Source: Gracilaria gracilis
Taxonomy: Eukaryota; Rhodophyta; Florideophyceae; Gracilariales; Gracilariaceae
Direction: 5' to 3'
Assembly (NCBI GenBank): GCA_030374805.1
Contig: JARGSG010000205.1
Location: 62,001 to 126,000 of the forward strand
DNA: 64,000 bases
In this document: piece after piece, positions 13,021-24,981 of the stretch
Position numbering within the stretch: the first letter of the stretch is position 1
How the letters are laid out: each line of letters begins with the position of its first letter
Position numbers and translations under genes: made by a program
Notes under the pieces: model-generated
Databases searched by the model: none
The model's input: only the letters and a program-made list of their open reading frames with translations
Told to the model about the DNA's origin: nothing

Positions 13021-13036
13021 CTAGGCCGGGAGACCA
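13021..13036 (-). promoter_or_regulatory. putative primer-binding site next to LTR copy 3
   Basis: Three bases inside the LTR end, the minus strand reads TGGTCTCCCGGCCTAG. TGG is what pairs with a tRNA 3' CCA. The chromovirus at 14494 has nearly the same sequence (TAGTCTCCCGACC) at the same distance from its LTR, which supports both as primer-binding sites for one tRNA species. The tRNA itself cannot be named from this window. Confidence 0.55.
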
Positions 13037-13039
13037 AAA

Positions 13040-13552
13040 TGTCGTACAAATACCGATAAAGTGTGGGGCCCGCCTGGTAGAGGGAGCGCGCGAGGGCTCA
13101 ACCTAAAGGGGAAAAACACACAACCAATATGGTAGTAGGGCACCTGAAGCCCGCAGGGTGAAATGGCGTGGCAACTAGTCTAGACCGTGGAGGTGTACGG
13201 TAGTAGACGTCGACGCTCGGTAAAACCAGAATAGTAGTAGAGTAGCAAGCGACCAAGATGGTATAGTTACTGCCCGAATGGTGCCTGACTTTACAATACC
13301 CGAGGGGGAAGGCGAGGTGCACCACAATACATACAAGGTGCACCGACGCCGATCTCCCAAATTCATGACGTCATCGGCTGCGCCCATGACCTATTGTCAT
13401 TGGCCAGTAATGTTAAGCTAAACTAAATTAGAAATTAGAAATTAGAAGTTAGAAATTATAAATTAGAAAATACGAATTGGGTGCAGCGCAGCCAGCAAGG
13501 CGGACAAGTAGGCACACGTGGCACCGACCCACTGTGGTCTCATTGTACTATA
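13040..13552 (-). repeat. LTR family L, copy 3 (complete, 513 bp)
   Basis: On the minus strand it runs from TATAGTAC to GTACGACA; the consensus start TGTAGTAC of other copies and this end form an imperfect 8-bp inverted repeat, as expected for LTR termini. It carries a run of short TTTCTAATTTCTAA-type repeats near its 5' side, as the other copies do. It is followed by a primer-binding site and a gag-like remnant on the same strand, which identifies the whole repeat family as LTRs. Confidence 0.8.
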
Positions 13553-14350
13553 GTCTACTATATCTAAAGTTACTGAAACATAATTGTCAATGTTTCTGTT
13601 GCAACTAAACTCAAACATTTTTTTAAACTTCAACTTGAAGGGTTAAATCATTTTTAAGTATTCTGTTTTGTTACAAGGGTGCAGTTTGCTTAATCTAGGT
13701 GGTCTTATGGTACAGAAGTATGTAATGCTACGTAGCACATGGAATGTAGCCAACGATTTTGTAGGCAGTCAGAGAGGGATATTCAGAGATCTGTAAATAA
13801 CTGTAAGTAGATTGCTTTACGTAAAAATTTAAAATTTTGGGTGCGACTCCACCTTTCGGGTCCCTATATATTTGGGTATAGGGTATACCCGTCAACGCGG
13901 TTGCCTGCTGCGACGAACTGTGTTATACCTGAAAGTGTTTTTTATAAAGCTCTGAATGACATATCGATTTCTCGGTAGCTTTTTTCCTATAAAAGAACGG
14001 ACAGTTTTTGACTCTTGTACAGTCCACGAAATGTCCATAGTTCCAAAATTTCATTCAGACCCAACACAAAAATCCCATTACCACGGCGCCGAGACAGGAT
14101 ACGAGTAGTAAGTACTTACAATGACTTGTAGAAAGATATAACAAAGCGACAAAACACGATTTCAGCACTTTCCAAATCATAAAACATATGTCGAAAGCTT
14201 TTTACATCCACGGAATCTTATTAAGCCCATAAAATGTTTTATACCATAACTCTGCTCCCAAAAGCGCGTAAAATTTCAAACTCTACCTACTTATATAAAC
14301 GCACGGGATTCCTTCATGTGCTCCAATTTCAAATAGAACACCCATCAAAC
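13553..14350. other. no gene; 5' flank of a Tc1/mariner gene
   Basis: AT-rich sequence without an open frame of note. It probably holds the 5' part of the Tc1/mariner element whose gene begins at 14351. I could not identify its terminal inverted repeat. Confidence 0.35.
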
Positions 14351-14493
14351 ATGCCTCGTAGGCCCGTTTTAACCAACCACGAGAAAGGCCTCATTCTTGC
14401 TCACCATAGCCATGATTTTTCTCAAAAGGCGATAGCAGAGGAACTGAAACGAAGCCGTGAATGCATCCAAAAGTTCCAGAGAAGCCGAACCAT
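14351..14493 (+). pseudogene. Tc1/mariner transposase, 5' part (first helix-turn-helix)
   Basis: ATG at 14351 opens MPRRPVLTNHEKGLILAH followed by FSQKAIAEELKRS, the first DNA-binding helix-turn-helix of a Tc1/mariner transposase (start-of-protein position, short basic lead, IAEEL recognition helix). The frame is cut at 14493 where the chromovirus 5' LTR begins. The rest of the gene resumes at 24982 beyond the 3' LTR with the second helix-turn-helix and the catalytic domain. Confidence 0.75.
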
Positions 14494-15289
14494 TGTAGAG
14501 CAACGCCATTCGCCGTACTTAGCCGTTTTCACGGGTCATATATACCTCATCAGTGATGGTAGCACCTGGCTCTCTATATGAGGAGATATTGGACCCTTCT
14601 TACAGGAAGAGGGCATCAAAACTGGACCTTGGCACCCTTGGCACGATGAGTACAAATAATACATGTATGCGTGTGCATGGCACCCTTCGTAGTGGAATTT
14701 CTGGATATAATTTACTTTATTTAGTGCACAATCTTACAGTTGGATGGTCGACGCCATAATATATAACTTGGTGATCTCGGGCCATCCCGGTGAATTAAAC
14801 GCTGGCAAGCGAGTGTTCGGCTCTGAATCAGGAACCCCTGGTACTTGGTAAACTCCTCGCGAAGACCCGACTCCTTGCGCAGGATTAGTCAACCACCTCG
14901 TGGAGCTTCCAGCACGTTTAGAGTCAGTGTGTCTCTTTAACCAGGTGTGTTTGTGTTCTTCGCCCGTATTGTACAGGTATTGCTTCCCCGTATACCGGTG
15001 TTGCCCTTCTTGCCCTGCCTTGGCCTTGGTCTTGGCCTTGCCAGTCGCGGTCCGTGTCCCCACTACTGCGTGTCCCCGTCCCACTTCTGTGACGTCATCA
15101 CAGACTTCGTCGCCATATAGATCCAGCTTCCTGGTTTAAACGCCTGTTAGCTCGTCGAGACGGTGAGTCCCGGTGTTACACGCGGCTAGCGTGCTGACCA
15201 CAGCTGGCTTTGTTCGCCGCGATAAACTCTCTGGAGGAAGGCCCCGAACACTTTCGTATGTCATTTCCCTGTCAGGGTTTTCCACCACA
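14494..15289 (+). repeat. chromovirus 5' LTR (796 bp)
   Basis: Starts TGTAGAGCAACGCC directly after the interrupted mariner frame and ends CCACCACA, three bases before the primer-binding site. It matches 24204-24981. A short GCC/TTG-rich stretch near 15010-15060 corresponds to the same place in the 3' copy. Open frames within it are coincidental. Confidence 0.9.
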
Positions 15290-15292
15290 AAT

Positions 15293-15308
15293 TAGTCTCC
15301 CGACCAAG
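15293..15308 (+). promoter_or_regulatory. chromovirus primer-binding site
   Basis: TAGTCTCCCGACCAAG lies three bases after the LTR end. It is near-identical to the site beside LTR copy 3 (TGGTCTCCCGGCC). The second base of the TGG that pairs with tRNA CCA is changed to A, which would weaken priming. Confidence 0.6.
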
Positions 15309-15580
15309 AAGTCGAAATCCCATCTTTCTCTGGATTGGTCAGCGAGAAACTGGCTTTCCGACTTCAGTGTCGTATGTGGACTCAAAAGTTATCTGGCTAC
15401 AGCGCAGTTGGCCGGTAAGAACGTGTTATCGAGCGCCTCCCCTGTTCCAATTAGATTGGATATTACACAATATCGACTGGTTGTTGATACCTCTATTGAG
15501 TGGGGGACACTCATTTGAAGTTTTTTTGTTTCGTTGCAAGGACTGTTCCAGTTCCTGGTTTACTGCTCCCTCGGAAGACG

Positions 15581-17503
15581 ATGGGAGCCGGCAAGAAGTC
15601 GAGCCCATCTAAGGCGAGATCATTGGGCACGGACCTACCGCCGCGTTCGCGGTCAGTACCCGAAGTCCGGGAGGAATCCTGGAAACCCGGAGCAAAGAAG
15701 CTGTCCGCCCCGTCATCTGCACCCCCAGTTGCTGGTCCGTCCGGTACTCCACTTAGGAGCTCCGTCCCCCCAACTGCGGACGCTGGTGCGCTCGTTGCCG
15801 AGTTAAAATCACAGGTGAGAACTCTGGAGGCCCAGTCCTCTTTAATGCAGAGCTCGCACGCCGCCCGCGCCAGCGAGGTTGATGCTCTTTGTATGAAAGT
15901 GGACGCCGCTTTCATTGGGGGTGCATCAGAACATCTAAGTACTATACGGAGGGATGTTGAATCTCTCTTGGAGGCTTTATCCGGTTACCCTGGCTTTACA
16001 CAGGACGTGAATGTGTAATTTAATCGCATTCTGGCCCGTCTTGAGACCATGGAATCGACCTTCATGGCGGACGAACCAGCCGTGCGAGCGAAGGTGGAAG
16101 GTTCACACCGTGAACGCCGTCGCAAAAGCAGAAAAAATCACCGCAAGAAGAGGGAGCAAGACGACTACGACTCGGATTCGTCCCGTTCATCGATTCACTC
16201 TAACCGCTCTGCGGACTCATCCTCATCGAACTCGTCACATAACGATGAGCAGCATGCCCTTTCAGCTCATTCCAGCCACTCGGACGCCACCCTTGGTCAG
16301 ATTCGGACCCGACAGAAATGGAGAAAGCCCTCTGGTTTGAAGGAACTGAGGCCTACCAACCCCTTCAATAAAAGGATTTTAACTTACCCGTACTAGCGTT
16401 TGAGAGATTCTAGCTGGGATCGCACACCCAGCGATACGGAAAAGGTGCAGAACTGCATCAAGACGATGGCTTCGTCGTTCCGTGACCAGTATTTTACTGG
16501 GGAGGACCCGATTCTCGTGTTTGATTTCTTGTCCGGAGTTATTCAGGTCGCAAATATCCTCTGCGTGAGTGAGGGCCAGACCTACATAGCCCTGCCGTAT
16601 TTCTTACGTGGAATCGTTGAGGATCAATTCAACTCTGTCAGAGGTTCATCACGCGACTCTGAAGGAGGGGTCAGTTGTTGGCCAGAAGCTGTTCAATATC
16701 TCCTACGCTCGTATGCAACAAGAAATGCCATTAAAGAGGCTATCCTTTCGTTTTGTGATACGATACAGCGCCCGAAAGAAACGGAGACTGAGTTTTCAGT
16801 TTGACTGAATAAGGCCTTTCACCACTGTGGCATTGTTTGTCTCGCTACCGAGCGTTTCACGACGTTTATCGACGGATTGGATCCGGGTATTCGAACCCTT
16901 GTCTCTCAACGACGTCAGGGCAGAAGAGAAGTTACTTTCCTTGAACTCGTACAGTACGCGAAAGCGGAAGGAGAAGCTCTAAGGGCACGCTACGGACACT
17001 GGATGAAATTCAAGGCCTCACACGTTGAGGCCGCACCGTCGTCGGTCTTTATATTAATGCAAATGTACACTCGTGAAAAGGTTGATAACCTGCACTTGGC
17101 TCATGATGTATTCGGTTCAATCCCGACAACGGAGTTGCCGTCGACCTCGGAGCCCTCGTTGAAAGAGAATGACCAACTGCTCTATGCATATCGTCCCCTA
17201 GTTCGTGGTTCGCAAGTCCCGTTCGCTGGAACTCGTTACCAGAAGCCTAAATGGGTGGACCCGCGTTCAGCAAAGTTTCAGAACAACTGGAATGCCGAGG
17301 TACTCCAGAAACTGATCTGTTATCTTTGCCACAACCAAGGAAATATGTCTCCGAACTGTGTCTTAATGATGATAGAGATGCCCAAAGTTGTGGTGAATTA
17401 TGAAGCATTAACTCTGGAAAAACAGTCGTTAGTGCCCGTTACCGCGTATTTACGTGCTAAGACTCAGTTACCCTGCGCACTTACACCGAATCAGATTGAT
17501 TAG
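15581..17503 (+). pseudogene. chromovirus gag, three in-frame stops
   Basis: ATG 15581 starts a basic, Ser/Pro-rich N-terminus, then a coiled-coil-like stretch (about residues 70-140), a basic/serine-rich linker, a capsid-like region (about 16430-17020), and a zinc-knuckle-like CYLCHNQGNMSPNC near 17310. One frame covers it all, with stops TAA 16016, TAG 16394 and TGA 16802. The knuckle has Asn where CCHC needs His. Gag would package the element RNA. The protease-RT frame that follows is in a different register. Confidence 0.75.
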
Positions 17504-17849
17504 ATGCGTCACTCTGGTTCTTGTCAGGTCAATGTTTGTCCCTTCGCATCGGTGTCTGCAACCGCTGCTGCGGACCGTTTTACTGCTGTTCTGCAGGTTG
17601 CTATCCAAACAACTGACGCGCAGAACGCTATTTCTGTTAGAACGAAAACCACTCAGTTAAACTGAGTGGGGGGTCTCCATTCGAGAGGCGCCCGAGTTGA
17701 GGCCCAAGGCGCCCGAGGCGTCACTGCCTCGCTCCCCGGTCAAGATCCTATCATGGAACGAGGCCACCACAGACGTGGACTCAACCACCCTCGCTGAGTT
17801 ACGTCGCCCGAGGAGACGGGACAGGAACAATCGGATCCCGGATTGAGTC

Positions 17850-19588
17850 ATGGTTATGGCCAAGAGAAACTACAAAGTTTTTGCAGATATTGGCCTCTCC
17901 ACCCAGTATATTGTGCGTCATCTGTCTATTCTGGACACAGGTGCAGGGTCCAACTTCATCGTTGAATCAATATTACCACCGGAGGTGCGTTCGACTGTGC
18001 GTCAAGGACCCGTCATAGACGTTGCCGATGCTAACAACAGCTTGTTGAGAACGGCTGGTATGGTTTCTCTCGTTAGACGGATTGGTCCATGTGTTCTACA
18101 GCTCGAATATGTCGTCTGTAAGACGCTAGCTGCCCCCATCATCTTGGGATATGATTTCTGCGACCGCTTTGTCGAAGCAATTCGACCGCGGAAACGCGAG
18201 GTTAAGATCGAAGATGGTTCGGTTTTTTTGATTGTACGCCGCTCAATTAGACGTGCTTCAGCTAAGCTGGTACCGCTCCCTGGCCCCCTACGGGACTCAT
18301 ACCCACCAAAGGAATCACGGAAACTTCGGGCCGCACGACCAGTCTCCATTCCACCTGAGTCACAGGTATGGGTGGACGTTAACGCTGCTCCGCGTGGATT
18401 GGGGGTTGTTCAACCGCTCGCGCCATTATACTAGAAGCACCAAATCGCTATAGCAAACGGAGTCGTTCATATTTCTAGTGAACACCCCTTTCAGGTCTTG
18501 ATTGCCAACTTTGGAACGAAGCCCCAGTATCTGGTGAGAAATCAAGTCATCGGTTCTGTACTTCCGCACCCAACGGCATTAATCCCCACCAAGGTGTCAG
18601 CCGCCAAAGTCCTCGGGAGTATCGAACTATCAAGCGATGATTCTCACCCTAAAGAGAGGGAGAACGGTGCAATCCCTCTCCCAGAGCGTGGCAACACGAA
18701 AGATTCGGAATTGAAGGCAGTGATAACGAGCTACGATAGGCTCGGACCAGTGAAGGAATTAGAAGATTTCGACTTCGGACACGTTCCGGAGTCACACCGC
18801 AAGAAGTTGCGAAACATGTTGCGCGAGTTCACAGATATGTTGGATGGATATCTTGTAGAGGTTTCTACCACGGAACACCAGATTGATTTGTTACCCGCTT
18901 CAAAACCGGTTGCTCAGCACCCTTATAGAGCAGGCCCAAAGGCACGGGAAGAAGAGCAATTTCAAGTGAACAAGATGCTCTGCGCAGGAGTGATTAAACC
19001 GGCCCAGTCATTGTGGGCATCTCTTTTGTGTTGGCTCCGAACCCCGATGGGTCCTGGCGTTTTTCATTGACTATAGACGTCTCAATTCAGTCACGGTGAA
19101 AGACGTGTACATATGAGGTATGGGGTACGTACCCCATACCTCGTATGGACGATTATATCGATTTGCTCGGTGAAGCACCCGTGTTCTCCACATTGGATGC
19201 GATGGGGATACTGGCAAGTACCCGTTCGACCAGAAGACTGAGATAAGACAGCCTTTGTATTTCACTCAGTTTGTACCGCCTTAAGCGTATGCTGTTTGGC
19301 TTTACGAATGCACCCGTTACCTTTCAGCGTGCCTTGGATATACTCCTTGCTCGCTTTAAACGGCGGAGCTGTCTCATCTATCTCGACGATATCAGAGTCT
19401 TCTCAAGCAATCTGGACGATCACCTCGAGCATGATCGGGAGATCCTAACCACGCTTCGTGATGCAGAAGTAACTATCAAGTTGAGAAACTGCGAATTATT
19501 CACCGAATCGGTAAAGTACCTCGGGCATATCATACGTCCAGGACGGTTACTAATCAAGCAGGCACGAGTGAAGTCACTCAAGGTGTGA
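17850..19588 (+). pseudogene. chromovirus pol: protease and reverse transcriptase
   Basis: The protease has the retropepsin site LDTGAGSNFI near 17930 and the matching ILGYDF strand near 18143. A TAG at 18432 separates it, in frame, from the RT lead (ending QHPYRAGPKAREEEQF). RT motifs follow in shifting frames: YPIPRMDD-like near 19135, FSTLDA near 19180, FGFTNAPVTFQRA near 19300, the catalytic IYLDDIRVFS at 19376-19405, and YLGHII near 19520. At about 19580 RT breaks off and integrase sequence begins, so the RT tail, RNase H and the integrase N-terminus and core are deleted. Several stops and frame changes occur between 19000 and 19270. Confidence 0.85.
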
Positions 19589-21529
19589 AGAATCTGTTCA
19601 CAACGACATATCATTCCCAATGCAATGGGCAGGTGGAATGGTTCAACCGAACGTTGCTATCCGCACTGCGTGCGTATACGGTTGAAAACCCCAAAGCATG
19701 GGAGCTGTATACGGATATCGAAACTTACGCGTACAACACCCAAGTACACGGAGGTACTGGTTCATCACCATTAGAAGTGGTATTGCCACGTATACAATCG
19801 TTTGTGGCGATTGAATCACAATCGACATCGGGCAAGCAACTATCACCGGTCGATTATTACCTCCGTGGGAAAACGTGGCTCGCGACGATGGTTCCATTTG
19901 CTAAGTAATCAATGGAAAAGGCACAAAACGCTAACAATCGTAACTTTGATACCAGGATCCGTCGCCCACCACCTTCGCTGGATGAAGGACAGTTCGCCTT
20001 CGTAGGAAAAGAGTATTATAACCCCGAGAAGGAGAAACGTCACAAGCTCTCACCAATTGTGGATGGCCCATGAAAGAAAATTTCTTTGGGTCCAGGCACA
20101 GTTGTACTGTAAGTCAATGACCGCCACAAGCGGTTTTCAAGCGATCACGTTGTACAGGGCCCTATCACAGAAGTATGCACGCAGCGTGGAGACGAAGCTC
20201 AACAGAAACAAGACCTCTCACACAAGAATATGGCATCCCAACCAGTTGGTGTTTCCCACCGTGCACGTGGATTTCTAGAGATCCCGACTTTATCGTCGTC
20301 AACAACCGAGCCTTCAGGCTCGAGACCACTTATTCGCACCCGCTTTACAGCGCCTTTTACCCCTCCTTGACGTGACTTCACCCTATGTCGCTCCACCTAA
20401 GGAGAGAGAGGAGAATGACCGCCTTGGCGTGAAGGAAATTCCGGGGTCGTGACCGTTGTCTGATACTCGTGATACACGGAACGCCGATGATGTAAATGTA
20501 CATACCGGCCCTGTCCAGGGCGAAGCCGCTCAGGATACTCCAATCGCTGGGTCTGCCAGCCCGCAATTGCGTGTGGACATCGCGAAGACAGCCCCCCTCT
20601 GCAGAGGACAGCAGTCTTTTCTACAAGGATATCTCGCCGGACTCGGACAAGATTTTACCTCAGCTTACTGATATTGCTCACCCTGCCGGGAATACGTCGC
20701 CAGATAGGGCACCCAATGGGTTGTCTGTCGACCGCTTTCGCGAAGCTCCCTCGGCACAGCCGGCAACGGAGCACCAACAGCCACTTGAGAAGGAAAAGAA
20801 AGCGGAAGTCACAGTAGATCCCGGTAGAGTAAACCCCCTTGCAAAGAAAGAATTGGCACACGGTAAAGTGGATAATTCTCACCCCAGAACGGGTTCTGTC
20901 GTTAAGCCGACCACCCTGCCCTCGGGAATTTCACCCTCTACCCATCTTGACGGCTCCTACCAACATACCTAGAAGTCAGTCACTCAGAAAGAGACGACTC
21001 AACCAGTCCCAAAAGAGGTCGGACACACTGCTGCTGGAGGAGACTCACTGCGCGCCCTGTCACGTGACCAGCGCCGTGCACCTTTCGATGGGAATTTTGA
21101 TTCGCCAAGCGAGGGAACAGATGAACCGGCACGCGCATTGGAAATTGAAACGCCTCCCCGCCAACCGTTGTCAACGACAGAACGATATCGCACCAGCAAG
21201 CTCGCGGAGCGCCCTCTAGTATCTGAGGAGACCAACCCACCCCAGTGGATGTCTGATGCTCCATCAACTCATCCGGGCACAGCCATTCCGCCGATGGCAT
21301 TTGATCTACACGAACCGGATACCGGAGTACGGTACACGACTCAGTTGGAACATGCCGTCCCCCACCGGGGAAGAAGAAGACTACCAGAGTGTCTATCCGA
21401 AGGAATTTGTAATCTACCGCATCGTGGAACACAGCTATTACCCAAAGGAATATGTCCAACACTAGGTACGCTGGTACGAATAACTGCCGTCTGCGGACAC
21501 GGATGAATCGGTTGAGCACCTGCCCTGAT
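19585..21529 (+). pseudogene. chromovirus integrase C-terminal part with chromodomain
   Basis: TTTYHSQCNGQVEWFNRTLL at 19602-19661 is the region around the catalytic Glu of gypsy integrases; the upstream Asp residues and zinc domain are absent. After a frame change near 19900 comes a long hydrophilic extension (best frame 20600-21330, with an in-frame TAG at 20970). The end, 21390-21528, reads FVIYRIVEHSYYPKEYVQH, a stop, VRWYE, a stop, then LPSADTDESVEHLP. That is a chromodomain (hydrophobic strand, VRWY strand, DT.E helix start), which in chromoviruses steers insertion towards marked chromatin. Both stops inside it are point changes. Confidence 0.75.
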
Positions 21530-22020
21530 CCAAAATAGTGCAGTATCATCGTCATACGAAAACGGGATTCCTCGCCACGCTCCACTGTGCACTCGTGGGT
21601 TAGCTCCTGCAGTAGCGATGTGACTCTCCTAGGGGGGACGCGGAAACTCAGGAAAAGAAGATGAAGGACCTCACGAAGAGAAGATCACCATACCCTTGGG
21701 AAGGAAGATGAAGCACCGGAGAAGAGGATAGAAGAGAGGGAGAAGCCTCAAGAAGAGAAGATGGAGCCTCAAGAAGAGAAGAAAAAGATTTTGCCTGGAT
21801 AGTCAGAGTTTACTCAGCCATGCTGAAGAAGGCCGTGTGTAAGGAGATCTATAGTGTGTCCACTAGCCAGACTATTACAGCCAAGTTAGACTTGGGATCA
21901 TCCCGTGAAGTCACAAAAACGGGAGACTGCCACCCTGTGAACCAGGAAACTTACCGGTCATCAGCTGCGTAAGCAGGGCATCCAGCATTTGCGCGAGGTA
22001 CGCGGCGGTTTCCGTGCCGG

Positions 22021-22608
22021 TCAAACCCGCTTACCGAAGGAACTCGGTGATACTGCCGCACGGCTAGCACCGGACCCACCCACAGACGACGGATCGACAT
22101 TCGGAGGAACTGCGCTCGCACTTGCGCTCGCGCTACCCACATGGGATTCCCCCGCCGGTGGCGTAGCCTCAGTAGCCTCCATCGGATTAACCGCTCCGGT
22201 AGGAGTGGAGCCCGTTGGTTTACCGACTCCGGAAGGGGCCCCGCCCGAGCTCGGAGCATTACTTGGATGGCCCGGAGTAGCCATGGAAGCAACCAGTGCA
22301 GAGTACGCCGCCTGGCCACTACCCTCGGCAAGATGAAGGCCACCACCATCACTGGTGTAACTGACCCCAGTCGCTTGTGGCACCATCGGCTCGACTTCGT
22401 CGGTTGGCGCCATGCTGCTCTGCGGATCATCATCTACCATGAGATCCCCGTCTTCGCACAGATGAAAGTAATTTTCCGTGATGATGCATCCTCTCGGATG
22501 ACCTGGTGGCTCCATCTTTTCGGCATTTTGGAGAGCCGTGGCCTGCACTTCACTGATGAAGGACTGTTCGCACGGATCGTAGAAAACGTAATCACACGCT
22601 AACGTTGT
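22021..22608 (-). pseudogene. antisense reading frame in chromovirus 3' region, part 2
   Basis: Open on the minus strand for nearly 200 codons from about 22608. It encodes YDPCEQSF, an acidic patch (CEDGDLMVDDDP) and a Ser/Ala/Pro/Gly-rich tail. It has no recognised domain. It lies opposite to gag-pol between the chromodomain and the 3' LTR, where some plant gypsy elements also carry antisense genes. It may belong with the frame at 23123-23690. It could also be a composition artefact. Confidence 0.3.
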
Positions 22609-22767
22609 TCGGTGTTCTGGACACCGCTCGGAAGAATTGTTACCATTTTAGCGACGAATCAATTGAAGGGATACTGCGTTACAGTCGACCTTGTCTATCA
22701 CATCCAACAAAGAGAGTACCTCCTGGTAGTTTCGAGCACCTTCCAGCTCTCCCTACGAACAGCAAAT

Positions 22768-22916
22768 CTGGCCGAAATATGGCCGAAATGTGGCCGAAAT
22801 ATGGCCTTTAGCTCGAAAACTTGTGAGGACGTGTAACGAGCTAAGATAAACAACTTTTACTTTTCTTCGTATGGCCGAAATACGGCCGAAACGTGGACCA
22901 AATATGGCCGAAGTGT
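22768..22916 (+). repeat. short degenerate repeats, unit about 11 bases
   Basis: Clusters of TGGCCGAAATA-type units occur at 22770-22806 and again at 22870-22913, for example TGGCCGAAATATGGCCGAAA. They lie in the chromovirus 3' region between the two antisense frames. Function unknown; replication slippage would explain them. Confidence 0.6.
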
Positions 22917-23122
22917 ACACGTGTCAATGATCAAAAGTATTCATTTCACCTAGTCAGGGAGATCCAATCCCGGATTCCGGGTCGAAGCCCCGTAGAAAGG
23001 AACCACAGTCGATACTGGTCATACGCTTCAAAAAGGAGATACGCCGCCGCGCGGGCCACCGATTCCGTTACGACGACAAACGACCACCCGGAGTACGGAT
23101 TTTTACAGATTTTGCTACCAAT

Positions 23123-23690
23123 TTAGGTGATTCTGGGCGGGAGCTCAATGTAACACCCACAGCAAGCCTCATAGAGAGACCATAATATTGGTGGAGGAAC
23201 GTAACGCCCACGCATGTACTGCGGTCGGATCCGCTCGGCCTCCACGTTCTGATACGGTATCATGCACCCGAATCGCGGTCGCTCCCGACACTCGAAGCGG
23301 ATCATCTGCAGGAACGTTGACCTCGGAAAACGACGGAGGTACCAGAATTCAGCTCTCAAAAGAGGAAGTACGCAGCACAAGTAATCTTGGTTGACCTGGA
23401 CTGGCCCACCCCGTTTCGGGATGCGCGGCGCAAGTTCCGCTAGGCGGTCACCATAGACAATCTGGCCTTGTGTGCGGAAGAATGTCATATTGAAATGGTA
23501 CTTCTCCGGAACCGGATATTCCGACGGCGTAGGTATAACCGCTGATACGCGAGTCGGATCATCCCCACTTGAGCTTGAGCTTGGGCGTTGCTCTCGCCAC
23601 GCTGGCGGACCAACCTGTGCGGAGGCACGGTGATACGATTTCTCCAGTCGAAGGACGTCGTCACCCGGATATGGAGATCACCAGGAATGA
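23123..23690 (-). pseudogene. antisense reading frame in chromovirus 3' region, part 1
   Basis: On the minus strand a protein-like frame runs from about 23680 (LRLEKSYHRASAQVGPPAW) through a serine run, YPVPEKYHFNMTFFRTQGQ and LAELAPRIPKRGGPVQVNQD to a stop at 23123. It has ordinary, not repetitive, composition. I do not recognise a family. A possible upstream continuation at 23713-23922 ends APWFHPTQVQKEALI. A separate plus-strand frame at 23825-24106 overlaps it, so which strand was coding is unsettled. Confidence 0.35.
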
Positions 23691-24190
23691 GAACATTTCC
23701 ATCAGCATACTGCTAGATGAGAGCCTCTTTTTGCACCTGAGTAGGGTGAAACCACGGAGCGTTCCGGGATCTGGCCGACTCAGCCCGCGGATCGATCGCG
23801 AACAACTCGTCATACGACCTCCACGTGACCGCCAACGGCGTTGTCGGTGTAGCTGTACCGCCCATGGCAGAAAAACCCATCGTTGGTGCGGTTTGTTTGT
23901 TTGAGTTGCCACCGGACAGCAACGGCGCTGTCTGGAAGCCAGTGATTTACCCCGAATTGAGAGAATTCCCAAAAGGATTTGAATTCGGCATCGCGAAGGC
24001 AGAAAGAAGATCATTGTTCGATGACGGTGCACTCTGGATGAGAGGAGAAGCTTCGCAAGAAGATTGGTTAACTCTCACAGGTGATAGGTTGTTGCTCCGA
24101 GTATAAAAGGCAGTCTCGCTCATGGGGGTTTACTCTTTTATGCTGCCGGCGTCGCGCCGTTGAAGTCGCTACAAACGCGCGCTCTCGCCT

Positions 24191-24203
24191 AAGAAGGGGG
24201 ATA
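24191..24203 (+). promoter_or_regulatory. chromovirus polypurine tract
   Basis: AAGAAGGGGGATA directly precedes the 3' LTR start at 24204. A purine run at this place primes plus-strand DNA synthesis in LTR elements. Confidence 0.7.
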
Positions 24204-24981
24204 TGTAGAGCAACGCCACTCGCGGTACTTAGCCGTTTTCACGGGTCATATATAGCTCATCAGTGATGGTAGCACCTGGCTCTCTATATGAGGAGATATT
24301 GGACCCTTCTTACAGGAAGAGGGCATCACAACTGGACCTTGGCACCCTTGGCACGATGAGTACAAATAATATATGTATGCGTGTGCATGGCACCCTTCGT
24401 AGTGGAATTTCTGGATATAATTTACGTTATTTAGTGCACAACCTTACAGTCGGATGGTCGACGCCATAATATATAACTTGGTGATCTCGGGCCATCCCGG
24501 TGAATTAAACGCTGGCAAGCGAGTGTCGGGCTCTGAATCAGGAACCCCTGGTACTCGTAAAATCCTAGCGAAGACCCGACTCCTTGCGCAGGTGGAGCTT
24601 CCAGCACGTTCAGAATCAGTGTGTCTCTTTAACCAGGTTTGTTTGTGTTCTTCGCCCGTATTGTACAGGTATTGCTTCCCCGTATACTGGTGTTGCTTTT
24701 CTTGCCCTGCCTTGGCCTTGGTCTTGGCCTTGCCAGTCGCGGTCCGTGTGTTCACTACTGCGTGCCCCCGCCCCACCTCTGTGACGTCATCACAGACTCC
24801 GTCGCCATATAGATCCAGTTTCCTGGTTTTAACGCCTGTTAGCTCGTCGAGACGGTGAGTCCCGGTGTTACACGCGGCTAGCGTGCTGACCACAGGTGGC
24901 TCTGTTCGCCGCGATAACCTCTCTAAAGGAAGCTCCCGAGCAACTTCGTGTGTCATCTCCATGTCAGGGTTTTGCGACACA
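24204..24981 (+). repeat. chromovirus 3' LTR (778 bp)
   Basis: Starts TGTAGAGCAACGCC and ends GCGACACA. It aligns with the 5' LTR throughout and lacks 17 bases present in that copy at 14884-14900. Mariner sequence resumes directly after it. Confidence 0.9.

Larger units (their letters stand above)
14494..24981 (+). mobile_element. Ty3/gypsy chromovirus, 10.5 kb, nested in a Tc1/mariner gene
   Basis: Complete in outline: 5' LTR, primer-binding site, gag, protease, reverse transcriptase, partial integrase, chromodomain, a 2.7-kb 3' region, polypurine tract and 3' LTR. Domain order PR-RT-IN-chromodomain defines a chromovirus. RNase H and the integrase core are missing and every gene carries stops, so it is non-autonomous. 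The two LTRs still align almost end to end with scattered substitutions and a 17-bp indel (14884-14900 present only in the 5' copy), so the insertion is old. Target-site duplication is not clear (ACCAT before, AGCCT after). Confidence 0.9.
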
